This document shows positions 1 through 6,677 of a stretch of 16,976 nt of DNA, piece after piece. The notes beneath the pieces are model-generated. The model was not told where the DNA came from and made no database searches. It was given only the letters and a program-made list of their open reading frames with translations. Source of the stretch: Candidatus Poribacteria bacterium. GTDB taxonomy: Bacteria; Poribacteria; WGA-4E; UBA9662. The stretch covers positions 1 through 16,976 of the forward strand of contig PACG01000005.1 of assembly GCA_002699335.1 (NCBI GenBank), read 5' to 3'. Position 1 is the stretch's first letter; every line of letters begins with the position of its first letter. The translations under genes and the position numbers were made by a program.

Positions 1-98
1 GCGGCGAACGACGTGGTGGCGGCGAACGACGTGGTGGCGGCGAACGACGTGGTGGCGGCGAACGACGTGGTGGCGGCGAACGACGTGGTGGCGGCGAA
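1..98 (+). repeat. 18-bp perfect tandem repeat, five copies plus a partial copy
   Basis: The unit GCGGCGAACGACGTGGTG occurs five times in succession without any base change (1-90), followed by the first 8 bases of a sixth copy (91-98). The array runs off the left edge, so the real copy number is unknown. The unit is a multiple of three, so copy-number change keeps the frame and only alters tail length. Complete identity including third codon positions points to recent slippage or unequal exchange. Confidence 0.95.
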
Positions 99-104
99 GG
101 CTAA
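1..104 (+). CDS. C-terminal end of a Gly/Arg-rich protein, possibly an RRM RNA-binding protein
   Basis: Only the 3' end is in the window. Read with codons starting at position 3, the repeats encode a Gly-Glu-Arg-Arg-Gly-Gly hexapeptide over and over, ending Gly-Gly-Glu-Gly and TAA at 102-104. Small bacterial RNA-binding proteins with one RRM domain often end in such a Gly/Arg-rich tail, and these act as RNA chaperones. The RRM itself would lie upstream of the window, so the assignment is inference. The other two forward frames are also open through the repeats (one reads Ala-Ala-Asn-Asp-Val-Val). The frame was chosen because its composition fits a known tail type and because its stop is followed by a hairpin terminator at 137-164. 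Confidence 0.45.
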   Translation, partial: GERRGGGERRGGGERRGGGERRGGGERRGGGEG

Positions 105-136
105 GAGTTAGCAACACCAAACGCAATTGACTTAAT

Positions 137-164
137 AAAAGGGCCTGAATGTGGGCTCTTTTTT
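137..164 (+). terminator. Rho-independent terminator after the repeat-containing gene
   Basis: AAAAGGGCC (137-145) can pair with GGCTCTTTT (154-162) with one G-U wobble. The loop is 7 to 8 bases and the 3' side runs into six T residues. It lies about 30 bases after the TAA at 102-104. Confidence 0.8.
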
Positions 165-176
165 ACCAAAGTTTCA

Positions 177-206
177 TTGACATTTATTCTTTAAGGTTGA
201 TATACT
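177..206 (+). promoter_or_regulatory. Sigma-70-type promoter of the tRNA cluster
   Basis: A consensus -35 box TTGACA (177-182) is followed, after 18 bases, by TATACT (201-206), five of six matches to the -10 consensus. Transcription would start near 212-214, about 8 bases before tRNA-Gly. The segment after the -10 box is fairly GC-rich, as is common at stable-RNA promoters. Confidence 0.75.
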
Positions 207-220
207 TGCATTCGCCTTTT

Positions 221-292
221 GCGGGAGTAGCTCAGTGGTAGAGCTCCACCTTGCCAAGGTGGAGGTCGCGAGTTCAAATCTCGTCTCCCGCC
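221..292 (+). tRNA. tRNA-Gly (GCC)
   Basis: The cloverleaf folds fully. The acceptor GCGGGAG (221-227) pairs with CTCCCGC (285-291). The anticodon loop TTGCCAA gives anticodon GCC. The T-loop TTCAAAT sits on a 5-bp stem (268-272 with 280-284, one G-U pair). The 3' CCA is not encoded. The base in the discriminator position (292) is C, whereas bacterial tRNA-Gly usually has U there. It is the first gene of a three-tRNA cluster behind a strong promoter. Confidence 0.95.
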
Positions 293-298
293 CTTTTT

Positions 299-370
299 GG
301 CGGCGTAGCCAAGTGGTAAGGCGGAAGTCTGCAAAACTTCTATGCGTCGGTTCAATTCCGACCGCCGCCT
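299..370 (+). tRNA. tRNA-Cys (GCA)
   Basis: Acceptor GGCGGCG (299-305) pairs perfectly with CGCCGCC (363-369), and the discriminator base is T, as expected for tRNA-Cys. The anticodon arm GAAGT-CTGCAAA-ACTTC gives anticodon GCA. The T-arm GTCGG-TTCAATT-CCGAC (346-362) is perfect. CCA is not encoded. It begins 6 bases after tRNA-Gly, so the two are almost certainly cut from one transcript. Confidence 0.96.
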
Positions 371-395
371 TTACTTTTAAGGGGTTAATTCCTTC

Positions 396-469
396 GGGCG
401 GTTAGCTCAGTTGGTTAGAGTACTTGCTCGACACGCAAGGGGTCACAGGTTCGAATACCGTACCGCCCA
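396..469 (+). tRNA. tRNA-Val (GAC), with irregular anticodon loop and T-stem
   Basis: Acceptor GGGCGGT (396-402) pairs with ACCGCCC (462-468), discriminator A. The D-arm is present (GCTC 405-408 with GAGT 418-421, one G-U pair). The anticodon stem CTTGC/GCAAG is perfect and the 7-base loop TCGACAC gives anticodon GAC, valine. Two things are abnormal. Position 33, almost always U, is C (429). The T-stem ACAGG (445-449) against ACCGT (457-461) has two mismatches, A-C and G-A, although the T-loop TTCGAAT is normal. The gene may be decaying, or the assembly may contain errors here. Confidence 0.82.
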
Positions 470-489
470 TCATATTTGACCCCCCTTCC

Positions 490-518
490 AAAAGGGCCGC
501 TTCGGCGGCTCTTTTTTT
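490..518 (+). terminator. Rho-independent terminator with UUCG loop after the tRNA cluster
   Basis: GCCGC (496-500) and GCGGC (505-509) flank a TTCG tetraloop. The stem is extended by G-C, G-U and A-T pairs (490-495 with 510-515) and the 3' side is a run of T. It ends the tRNA transcript 20 bases after tRNA-Val. Confidence 0.9.
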
Positions 519-574
519 ATTGCCTTCTAAATCCAACTAAAGTTAAAGGCTAAAAATTAGGGTAAATATACTTT

Positions 575-2365
575 ATGCAGGGATCACAAAATACAGCATC
601 GCATCACGACTACCTGTACCGAATTCGCCACTCCACCGCTCACATCATGGCTCACGCAGTTCAACTGATGTTCAGTGAAGAAGACGTCAAACTAGCAATT
701 GGACCATCAATTGAAAACGAATTCTATTACGACATGGAGCTACCTCGTCCGATCACACCCGACGATTTTTCTGAGATAGAAAAACGTATGAAACAGCTCA
801 TCAAAGATAACGAACCTTTTGAGCAAGAGAATTGGACTTTCGATCAGGCACAAGAATGGTTTACAGAACGACAGCAAAAGTTCAAGCTCGAATTGATTGA
901 TGGCCTTTCTGACCACGACGCAGAGGCTACAGATGAAGAGGTTCCCGAAGACGGAGTTTCAATCTACCGCTCAGGTGGATTCACAGATCTTTGTCAGGGA
1001 CCGCATGTTGAGCGAACCCGAGAATGTCGCTATTTCAAACTGCTTCGTGTTTCAGGCGCTTATTGGCGGGCAGATCAGAGTCGCGAGCAGTTGCAAAGAA
1101 TCTACGGCACTGCTTGGTCGTCCAAAGACGAACTTCAGAGTTACCTGACGATGTTGAAGAAGGCAGAAAAGCATGACCACCGGCGTTTGGGAAAAGAGTT
1201 GGAACTCTTTCAAACGCACCCGGAATCACCGGGTTCAATATTCTGGTTACCCAAAGGGACAACTGTTTATAACATTCTGTCGGACAAGGCACGCAAACTC
1301 TATTTGAGTGAGGGATATAACGAAGTTCGCACGCCGTTGATCTACGATAAATCGCTGTGGGAGACATCCGGCCACTGGGAACATTTCCGTCAAGACATGT
1401 TTACCTTTCCCGACGAGTCGGGGCAACCTGCAAGTGGGCTCAAGCCGATGAATTGCCCTGCGCATATGCTGATCTTCAAAAGTAAACGCCGTAGCTATCG
1501 AGAATTACCTTACCGTCTCCACGACCAAGGGGTCTTGCATCGCAACGAAATTACGGGGGCACTGAGCGGTTTGACACGAGTCCGCCAATTTTGCCAGGAC
1601 GATTCACATAATTTTATTGCCCCAGAGCAAATTGAAGAGGAACATAACCGCATCCTCGACCTAATTAGTCGTATCTACGAAACGTTCGATCTTCCGTATA
1701 GAAGTGTACTCAGTACCCGTAATCCAGAGCACTTTATGGGCGAGATAGATGTCTGGAACCAGGCAGAGAGTGCTCTGGAGAGTGTGCTAAAAAACAACAA
1801 CCTCGATTTTGAGATTAACCCGGCCGACGCTGCATTCTACGGTCCCAAACTCGATTTTTATGTCAGAGACTCACTCAATCGAGAACATCAGTGCGCAACG
1901 GTTCAACTCGACTTTCAATTGCCGGAGCGTTTTGACCTAACATATACTTCTGCCAGCGGGATACCAGAACGTCCGGTGGTCATTCACCGCGCGCTCTATG
2001 GTAGTTTCGAGCGATTTATGGGCTTGATTATCGAGCACTATGCCGGGGCATTTCCGGTGTGGTTGGCACCTACTCAGTGCACAGTAATGACCATTAGCGA
2101 ACGGTTTGTCGGTTATGCGGAAGAGGTCTACCAGTTATTGAAATCACAGGAGGTGAGAACCGAACTCAATGACCAGGACAACAAAATCGGAGCCAAAATT
2201 CGCCAGGCACGACTGGAGCGAGTTCCATATATGTTAATTATTGGTGAACGTGAACAGACAAACCGAACAGTGGCTATTCGTAGTCGCGAAGAAGGTGATC
2301 TGGGATCGATGGATTTGAGTGCGGCTGTTGAGAAGTTGGTTGCTGAATCTAACCTGGATTTTTGA
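575..2365 (+). CDS. thrS: Threonyl-tRNA synthetase without TGS domain
   Basis: The 596-residue protein charges tRNA-Thr with threonine in the cytoplasm. The N-terminal editing domain is present: the HSTAH motif has His19 and His23, and DLCQGPH carries Cys140 and His144, the residues that clear mischarged serine in this family. The class II core follows, with motif 1 near GYNEVRTPL, motif 2 containing HRNE, a MNCPAH segment with the zinc-ligand cysteine, and motif 3 around HRALYGSFERF. The C-terminal anticodon-binding domain starts near PVWLAPTQ. E. coli ThrRS has about 642 residues and begins with a TGS domain; here the protein starts directly at the editing domain. The ATG at 575 has a modest AGGG about 11 bases upstream, and a TATACT at 567-572 nearly abuts it. 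It converges with the next gene, with 20 bases between their stops. Confidence 0.97.
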   Translation: MQGSQNTASHHDYLYRIRHSTAHIMAHAVQLMFSEEDVKLAIGPSIENEFYYDMELPRPITPDDFSEIEKRMKQLIKDNEPFEQENWTFDQAQEWFTERQQKFKLELIDGLSDHDAEATDEEVPEDGVSIYRSGGFTDLCQGPHVERTRECRYFKLLRVSGAYWRADQSREQLQRIYGTAWSSKDELQSYLTMLKKAEKHDHRRLGKELELFQTHPESPGSIFWLPKGTTVYNILSDKARKLYLSEGYNEVRTPLIYDKSLWETSGHWEHFRQDMFTFPDESGQPASGLKPMNCPAHMLIFKSKRRSYRELPYRLHDQGVLHRNEITGALSGLTRVRQFCQDDSHNFIAPEQIEEEHNRILDLISRIYETFDLPYRSVLSTRNPEHFMGEIDVWNQAESALESVLKNNNLDFEINPADAAFYGPKLDFYVRDSLNREHQCATVQLDFQLPERFDLTYTSASGIPERPVVIHRALYGSFERFMGLIIEHYAGAFPVWLAPTQCTVMTISERFVGYAEEVYQLLKSQEVRTELNDQDNKIGAKIRQARLERVPYMLIIGEREQTNRTVAIRSREEGDLGSMDLSAAVEKLVAESNLDF

Positions 2366-2385
2366 GTTTGTTCAGGAAGGGTTGG

Positions 2386-3312
2386 TTAATCCAGATTAAT
2401 CACGTCACCAACTTTAGCTGCAAAACACTCCATATTCAGCCCCTGCTGCTGAATGTGTTGAAGTGTATAAGCCACTTTGGCCTCAACGCAATCGTCGGTA
2501 TCTGTTGGGTCGTGGTGAGTTAAGGTCAGTGCTTTGGCGTTGGCTTGCGCTGCAATTTTGACTGCGTATTCCGGGTAGGAGTGCCCCCACCCCTTTTTAC
2601 CGTTCTGGTACTGATCGTAGGTATAGGCAGTGTCGAAGATAAGGAGATCTGCACCTTGGGCAAAATCAACCAGTTTCTGATCCAGTTTTTCCGCAAACCG
2701 TTCAATATCTGTTGTTTCTGCCGATAGAATTCTACCATTAACTTCCAACTGTTTGATTGGATCGGCATGGAAAAAATGGTAAGGTTCATGGTCACCAGTG
2801 AAAACAACCACTTTGTCCTGATAATCTACACGATAACCGAGGGCAATACCCGGATGGTTAACATGAATTGAGGAGACGGTGGCTTTTCCAATCTTGATCT
2901 TCGCTTCGGACAGGCCGATGAAATCCAGGTGCGCAGACATAAAGTCTATTGGAATAGGAAAGTATTCCGTTGCCATCTGCCCCGCAAGTATCTGGTGCAG
3001 ATACTTGTCGTCGTAGTGGGGCCCGTGAATGGTGAATAGATTTTCCTGGATGAAGGCAGGAGTAAAAAACGGGAAGCCTTGGATATGATCCCAATGGGTA
3101 TGAGTAATAAAAATATGACCCTCAATTGGCTGACCTTCGGCACGGGACAGCAAGTCCAACCCCAGACGACGGAGACCGGAACCCGCATCCAGAATAATCA
3201 ATTCGTCGCCGGCTCGCACTTCGATACAGGTGGTATCACCGCCATACCGAATCGTCTCTCGCCCAGGAGTCGGAATAGAACCACGAACCCCCCAAAATTG
3301 AACCTTTATCAT
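2386..3312 (-). CDS. MBL-fold metallo-hydrolase, cyclic-phosphodiesterase-like
   Basis: This 308-residue cytoplasmic protein has the metallo-beta-lactamase fold and should bind two metal ions. Visible ligands are the HTHWDH motif (His71, His73, Asp75, His76), a His in VNHPG (about 153), Asp in GDHEP (about 174), Asp in FDTAY (about 227) and the late His of THHDP (about 266-267). The start MIKVQFWGVRGSIPTPG is typical of the branch that includes PhnP-like and phosphoribosyl cyclic phosphate phosphodiesterases, so a phosphodiester substrate is likely, but substrates cannot be read from the sequence. No neighbouring phn genes are visible. The ATG at 3312 lacks a strong Shine-Dalgarno. It appears to be a single-gene unit, converging with thrS. 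Confidence 0.9.
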   Translation of the reverse strand: MIKVQFWGVRGSIPTPGRETIRYGGDTTCIEVRAGDELIILDAGSGLRRLGLDLLSRAEGQPIEGHIFITHTHWDHIQGFPFFTPAFIQENLFTIHGPHYDDKYLHQILAGQMATEYFPIPIDFMSAHLDFIGLSEAKIKIGKATVSSIHVNHPGIALGYRVDYQDKVVVFTGDHEPYHFFHADPIKQLEVNGRILSAETTDIERFAEKLDQKLVDFAQGADLLIFDTAYTYDQYQNGKKGWGHSYPEYAVKIAAQANAKALTLTHHDPTDTDDCVEAKVAYTLQHIQQQGLNMECFAAKVGDVINLD

Positions 3313-3398
3313 TTGTGCGTTACCATCTTCAGTTTTTCATATTGATTTATTACGATCAATCGGGTATCCGGGTTACACTGTAATCATCAGCCTCGCAA

Positions 3399-3425
3399 CT
3401 GGCCAAAACTCAGACGTTTGACCAG
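3399..3425 (-). terminator. Hairpin at the end of the mqnD-like transcript
   Basis: In the minus-strand RNA, CUGGUCAAA pairs with UUUGGCCAG over 9 bp with one G-U pair and a 9-base loop. The hairpin starts about 13 bases after the stop of the zinc-ribbon gene. No T-run follows it, so it is not a classical intrinsic terminator and may instead protect the 3' end. On the plus strand the same position would be an A-C mismatch, so only the minus transcript folds perfectly. Confidence 0.4.
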
Positions 3426-3437
3426 GCCTAGCATAAT

Positions 3438-3635
3438 CTAAAAGGCAGAAAAAAAACGGGAATTGCTGCCAGTTGGAGAAACCTTAACTCTGGCTGGTTT
3501 TGCACACTTCGGACACCAACCGACAAAAGCAGTTCTTTTTTTATTGAGATGAATACGACTATAAACACTACAACACCTAAAGACAATACCCAGAAACGGT
3601 TTAGACTTGCGCTTGCCCTTTTGGGTGCGTTTCAT
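3438..3635 (-). CDS. Small zinc-ribbon-like protein, function unknown
   Basis: The 65-residue basic protein has an adjacent cysteine pair (Cys21-Cys22) and a CPKC pair (Cys41, Cys44), spaced as in a four-cysteine zinc ribbon. The first 12 residues are strongly basic and could contact nucleic acid. The segment from FRCC to WCPKC and the ending GSNSRFF look like conserved blocks; from memory I associate similar short FRCC...CPxC proteins with environmental bacteria, without a known function. It begins 14 bases after the stop of the mqnD-like gene on the same strand, with GAAG just before its ATG, so the two are probably co-transcribed. It is short, but the motifs and spacing support a real gene. 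Confidence 0.7.
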   Translation of the reverse strand: MKRTQKGKRKSKPFLGIVFRCCSVYSRIHLNKKRTAFVGWCPKCAKPARVKVSPTGSNSRFFSAF

Positions 3636-3649
3636 TACTTCTACACTTA

Positions 3650-4492
3650 TTAAATCTGTACAAATTCAATATCTACTGGTTGTGTGATGATTCCTGCCTC
3701 GTACCCACGCCTGAGCAGTTCGCGGACGCCAGCGCGACCTGATTCACCATAGTCAAGTGTATAATCGTTAACATACATTCCAACGAACTGATCCGCTATT
3801 TCGGTTTCCATGTCCCGGGCATAGATCATCGCATAATCGAGTGCCGGTGGCCGATTGTCGAGGGAATATCGGATGCTTTGCTGAACCAATCGGGTCACTT
3901 TTTTCATCTTTTCGATTCCCAGATCCCGACGAATAACGTTACCGCCGAGAGGCAGTGGCAAACCTGTCTCATGGTACCACCATTCACCCAAGTCTACCAC
4001 TTTGTGTAGACCGCTCTCAGCGTAGGTCAATTGTCCTTCGTGAATAATCAGACCAGCCTCCGCTTTACCACTTTTGACATAATCGATAATCTGGTCGAAC
4101 GGAATAACTATCGCCTCAAAATCGGGCTGAAAAAGACTGTAGGTTAGGTAAGCTGAGGTCATTTTGCCTGGAATGGCGATTTTTCTACCTTTCAGATCTT
4201 GCGCATCCAACGGGCCGTTAGCAACTACCAGCGGCCCGTAACGGTCTCCCATGCTCGACCCGCACGGCATCAGGGCATAGGTGTCTGCAATATAGGCATA
4301 AGCATGAATTGAGACTGCAGTTACTTCCAGTTCAGCCTTTAGCGCACGCTGGTTCAAACTTTCAATATCTTCAATCACGTGGACAACTTCAATCCCATCA
4401 GTTGGAATGAGATTTTTAGCCAACGCGTAGAACATAAATGCATCGTCAGAATCGGGACTGTGGCCAATGCGAATCGTTTCTGTCTGGGACAT
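3650..4492 (-). CDS. mqnD: MqnD-family protein (1,4-dihydroxy-6-naphthoate synthase-like)
   Basis: The 280-residue protein has the periplasmic-binding-protein-like fold of the MqnA/MqnD family. MqnD cleaves cyclic de-hypoxanthinyl futalosine to 1,4-dihydroxy-6-naphthoate in the futalosine route to menaquinone. Supporting features are the N-terminal HSPDSDDAFMFYALA, the GDRYGPLVV segment, and IIHEGQLTY with His151, which matches the conserved active-site histidine of the family. There is no signal peptide, which argues against a transport binding protein. The other mqn genes are not in the window, so the pathway is inferred; a related role in the broader family is possible. The ATG is preceded by GAAGGT with a 6-base spacer, and a consensus promoter lies at 4543-4571. 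The zinc-ribbon gene follows in the same transcript. Confidence 0.8.
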   Translation of the reverse strand: MSQTETIRIGHSPDSDDAFMFYALAKNLIPTDGIEVVHVIEDIESLNQRALKAELEVTAVSIHAYAYIADTYALMPCGSSMGDRYGPLVVANGPLDAQDLKGRKIAIPGKMTSAYLTYSLFQPDFEAIVIPFDQIIDYVKSGKAEAGLIIHEGQLTYAESGLHKVVDLGEWWYHETGLPLPLGGNVIRRDLGIEKMKKVTRLVQQSIRYSLDNRPPALDYAMIYARDMETEIADQFVGMYVNDYTLDYGESGRAGVRELLRRGYEAGIITQPVDIEFVQI

Positions 4493-4542
4493 GTAATGAC
4501 CTTCACTAAATCAACAGTTAGAAAACAATAAGATACATTTCG

Positions 4543-4571
4543 ATTATATCAAAGCCTGCATGGGGTGTCAA
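4543..4571 (-). promoter_or_regulatory. Consensus sigma-70 promoter of the mqnD-like operon
   Basis: On the minus strand TTGACA (4566-4571) is followed by exactly 17 bases and then TATAAT (4543-4548), a perfect match at both boxes with optimal spacing. Transcription should start near 4536, giving an untranslated leader of about 44 bases with GAAGGT before the ATG. Confidence 0.85.
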
Positions 4572-4574
4572 GTA

Positions 4575-4603
4575 TTGACAAGTTAAACTTGTTTTGTTAC
4601 ACT
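4575..4603 (+). promoter_or_regulatory. Sigma-70-type promoter of the peptide ABC operon
   Basis: TTGACA (4575-4580), 17 bases, then TACACT (4598-4603), four of six matches at the -10 box. Transcription would start near 4610. The -35 box is only 3 bases from that of the divergent promoter, so the two polymerases cannot bind freely at once. Confidence 0.75.
4578..4592. promoter_or_regulatory. Palindrome in promoter spacer, candidate operator
   Basis: ACAAGTT-A-AACTTGT is a perfect 7-bp inverted repeat with a one-base centre. It overlaps the end of the -35 box and the spacer of the rightward promoter. A dimeric regulator bound there would block the ABC operon promoter. No regulator gene is adjacent, so the role is inference. 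Confidence 0.5.
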
Positions 4604-4647
4604 GTGGCAAGCACCAATCTGACTTTCGCGCTGCCACAGGTGAAATT

Positions 4648-5646
4648 TTGCACCATCCCTTACTTGAAATTTCTGGTCTGCGTACCGTCTTTGATACTGA
4701 TGACGGCCCAGTTCGAGCCGTAGACGATGTCAGTTTTACTATCGAAGGCGGTCGAACCCTCGGTGTGGTTGGTGAAAGTGGATGCGGAAAAAGTGTAACC
4801 GGACTGTCCATTTTGCAATTAGTCCCTCCACCAGGACAAATCGAAGCTGGACATATCCGATACCATAAAAACGACCAATCGGTCGAGATCACTGGGCTTT
4901 CTCCTAAAAGCGACCAAATGCGAGCGATCCGCGGCAATGATATCGCCATGATCTTTCAGGAACCGATGACATCGCTAAACCCAGTTTATACCGTAGGCAA
5001 TCAGGTTGGTGAAGCCATCCGCCTACACCAGCAAGTCGGCAAAAAAGAGGCCAGAAACCGGGCCATCGAAATGTTGATCAAGGTTGGAATCCCGGCACCT
5101 GAGCAACGGATAGACGAATATCCGCATCAACTTTCTGGTGGGATGCGTCAACGTGTGATGATCGCCATGGCCCTCTCCTGTAATCCTTCGCTGCTAATTG
5201 CTGACGAACCGACCACTGCTCTGGATGTCACTATTCAGGCCCAGGTACTGGATCTGATGAAATCTTTGCAAGAAGAATTGGGGATGGCCATCATGATGAT
5301 TACTCATGATCTGGGCGTGATTGCCGACATTGCCGACGAAGTGGTAGTGATGTACGCTGGTAAGATAGTTGAAAGAGGGAGCTTAGACCAGATCTTTGAG
5401 CATCCATTACACCCATACACCAAAGGTCTGCTGGCTTCTATTCCCGAATTAGGAGCGGAGCGGCAGAAAAAACTGTACTCCATTCCCGGTACAGTCCCGC
5501 GCCCGCTGGCCATGCCACCCGGATGCGCTTTTGCCCCGCGTTGTCAGGAAGCCTTCTCCAGTTGTCAGGAATTACCACCGTTAGAATTGATCGAGGGCGA
5601 TCACGCCACCCGGTGCTGGCTTCACTTATTAACTGAAAGGATCTAG
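4648..5646 (+). CDS. oppD: Peptide/nickel ABC transporter ATPase, OppD/DppD type
   Basis: One of the two ATPases that power the importer encoded by this operon; it acts at the inner face of the membrane. From the chosen start it has 332 residues: Walker A GESGCGKS (42-49), a Q-loop in [10 protein letters not shown], signature LSGGMRQR (from 162), Walker B LLIADEP (Asp186, Glu187), a THD switch, and the C-terminal oligopeptide-transporter extension [11 protein letters not shown] with cysteines in [10 protein letters not shown] and two further on. The reading frame is open back to a TTG at 4594, but that lies inside the promoter, upstream of the expected transcription start. The TTG at 4648, preceded by AGGTGA (4638-4643), is therefore preferred. 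The next gene starts 11 bases later. Confidence 0.95.
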   Translation: MHHPLLEISGLRTVFDTDDGPVRAVDDVSFTIEGGRTLGVVGESGCGKSVTGLSILQLVPPPGQIEAGHIRYHKNDQSVEITGLSPKSDQMRAIRGNDIAMIFQEPMTSLNPVYTVGNQVGEAIRLHQQVGKKEARNRAIEMLIKVGIPAPEQRIDEYPHQLSGGMRQRVMIAMALSCNPSLLIADEPTTALDVTIQAQVLDLMKSLQEELGMAIMMITHDLGVIADIADEVVVMYAGKIVERGSLDQIFEHPLHPYTKGLLASIPELGAERQKKLYSIPGTVPRPLAMPPGCAFAPRCQEAFSSCQELPPLELIEGDHATRCWLHLLTERI

Positions 5647-5657
5647 TCTGGTCTCAA

Positions 5658-6677
5658 ATGCAGAAGCTGCTCCAGGTCCAAAATCTGAAAAAGTATTTCC
5701 CGATTCAAAAAGGGATTTTGCAAAAAACAGTCGGTCATGTCAAAGCAGTGGATGGGGTTAGCTTCGACGTCCATCGGGGAGAAACCGTCGGATTGGTGGG
5801 GGAGAGCGGTTGCGGTAAAACTACTACCGGTCGCTGTATCATGCGCCTGGTCGAACCGACGGAGGGAAGTGTTTTGTTTGGTCAGGAAGCAGTCGACCTC
5901 TGCCAGTTGAGCAAGACTAAACTTCGCCCTTTCCGCCGACGCATCCAGATGATTTTTCAGGATCCTTTCTCCTCGCTCAACCCGCGTATGACTGTAAGCG
6001 ATATTGTGGCTGAGCCACTAAGAGTTCAGTCCAAACAAGGGTTTAACAATTCAGATTATCCTTCGATAGAAGAACACGTCGTTGATTTGTTAGAATCCGT
6101 CGGTTTAAAAAGCGACGATATGCGGCGCTATCCACATGCCTTTAGCGGGGGGCAACGACAGCGGATTGGCATCGCCCGGGCACTGGCTCTGCGACCCGAC
6201 CTGATTATCGCCGACGAACCTGTTTCGTCCCTGGATGTGTCGATCCAGTCACAAATTCTGAATCTACTGCAGGAACTGAAAGAGAAATTTCAGCTCTCCT
6301 ATCTCTTTATTGCTCACGACCTAAGCGTGGTCGAACACATCAGCGACCGGGTGGCAGTGATGTACCTGGGCAAGATTGTCGAGTTGAGTCCAGCCGAGAA
6401 TCTGTACGCTAAACCGCAGCACCCTTACACCGAAGCCCTGATTTCCGCCGTTCCAGTACCCAACCCGAAACAGCAACGTCAACGACAACGCATCCGTCTC
6501 AGCGGCGATGTACCAGACCCGTCCAATCCACCCTCCGGTTGTCGGTTTCATCCCCGCTGCCAGTATGCACAGGAGGTTTGTCACCAAGAAGAACCTGTGG
6601 CCGGTGAGACTTCCGATTCCGACGAGGTCATGGCCATCTGTCATTTCCGAACAGAACTCGACTTGCGAGGGGTGTAA
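5658..6677 (+). CDS. oppF: Peptide/nickel ABC transporter ATPase, OppF/DppF type
   Basis: Second ATPase of the importer, 339 residues, expected to pair with the OppD-type subunit. Walker A GESGCGKT lies at 48-55, the Q-loop in [10 protein letters not shown] (about 100-109), signature FSGGQRQR at 162-169, Walker B LIIADEP with Asp186 and Glu187, and the switch as AHDLS. The start [19 protein letters not shown] is typical of OppF. The C-terminal extension has [11 protein letters not shown] and two more cysteines, the same arrangement as in its neighbour; cysteines at this place have been reported to hold an iron-sulfur cluster in a mycobacterial OppD, which I cannot test here. The Shine-Dalgarno AAAGGA lies about 16 bases before the ATG, farther than usual. 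The stop overlaps the next start by one base. Confidence 0.95.
   Translation: MQKLLQVQNLKKYFPIQKGILQKTVGHVKAVDGVSFDVHRGETVGLVGESGCGKTTTGRCIMRLVEPTEGSVLFGQEAVDLCQLSKTKLRPFRRRIQMIFQDPFSSLNPRMTVSDIVAEPLRVQSKQGFNNSDYPSIEEHVVDLLESVGLKSDDMRRYPHAFSGGQRQRIGIARALALRPDLIIADEPVSSLDVSIQSQILNLLQELKEKFQLSYLFIAHDLSVVEHISDRVAVMYLGKIVELSPAENLYAKPQHPYTEALISAVPVPNPKQQRQRQRIRLSGDVPDPSNPPSGCRFHPRCQYAQEVCHQEEPVAGETSDSDEVMAICHFRTELDLRGV

Noticed and set aside
1..98. Tandem array as a CRISPR
   Set aside because: Units are contiguous 18-mers with no spacers, and no cas genes are present.
567..572. TATACT as -10 box of a leaderless thrS transcript
   Set aside because: The best -35 candidate (about 543-548) matches only three of six bases, so the box cannot be told from chance.
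3341..3360. Inverted repeat ATTGAT...ATCAAT upstream of the MBL-fold gene
   Set aside because: Six-base AT-rich arms with an 8-base gap; too common by chance and without clear promoter boxes around it.
4594..4647. TTG at 4594 as start of the OppD-type gene
   Set aside because: It lies inside the promoter, upstream of the expected transcription start near 4610; the TTG at 4648 has its own AGGTGA.
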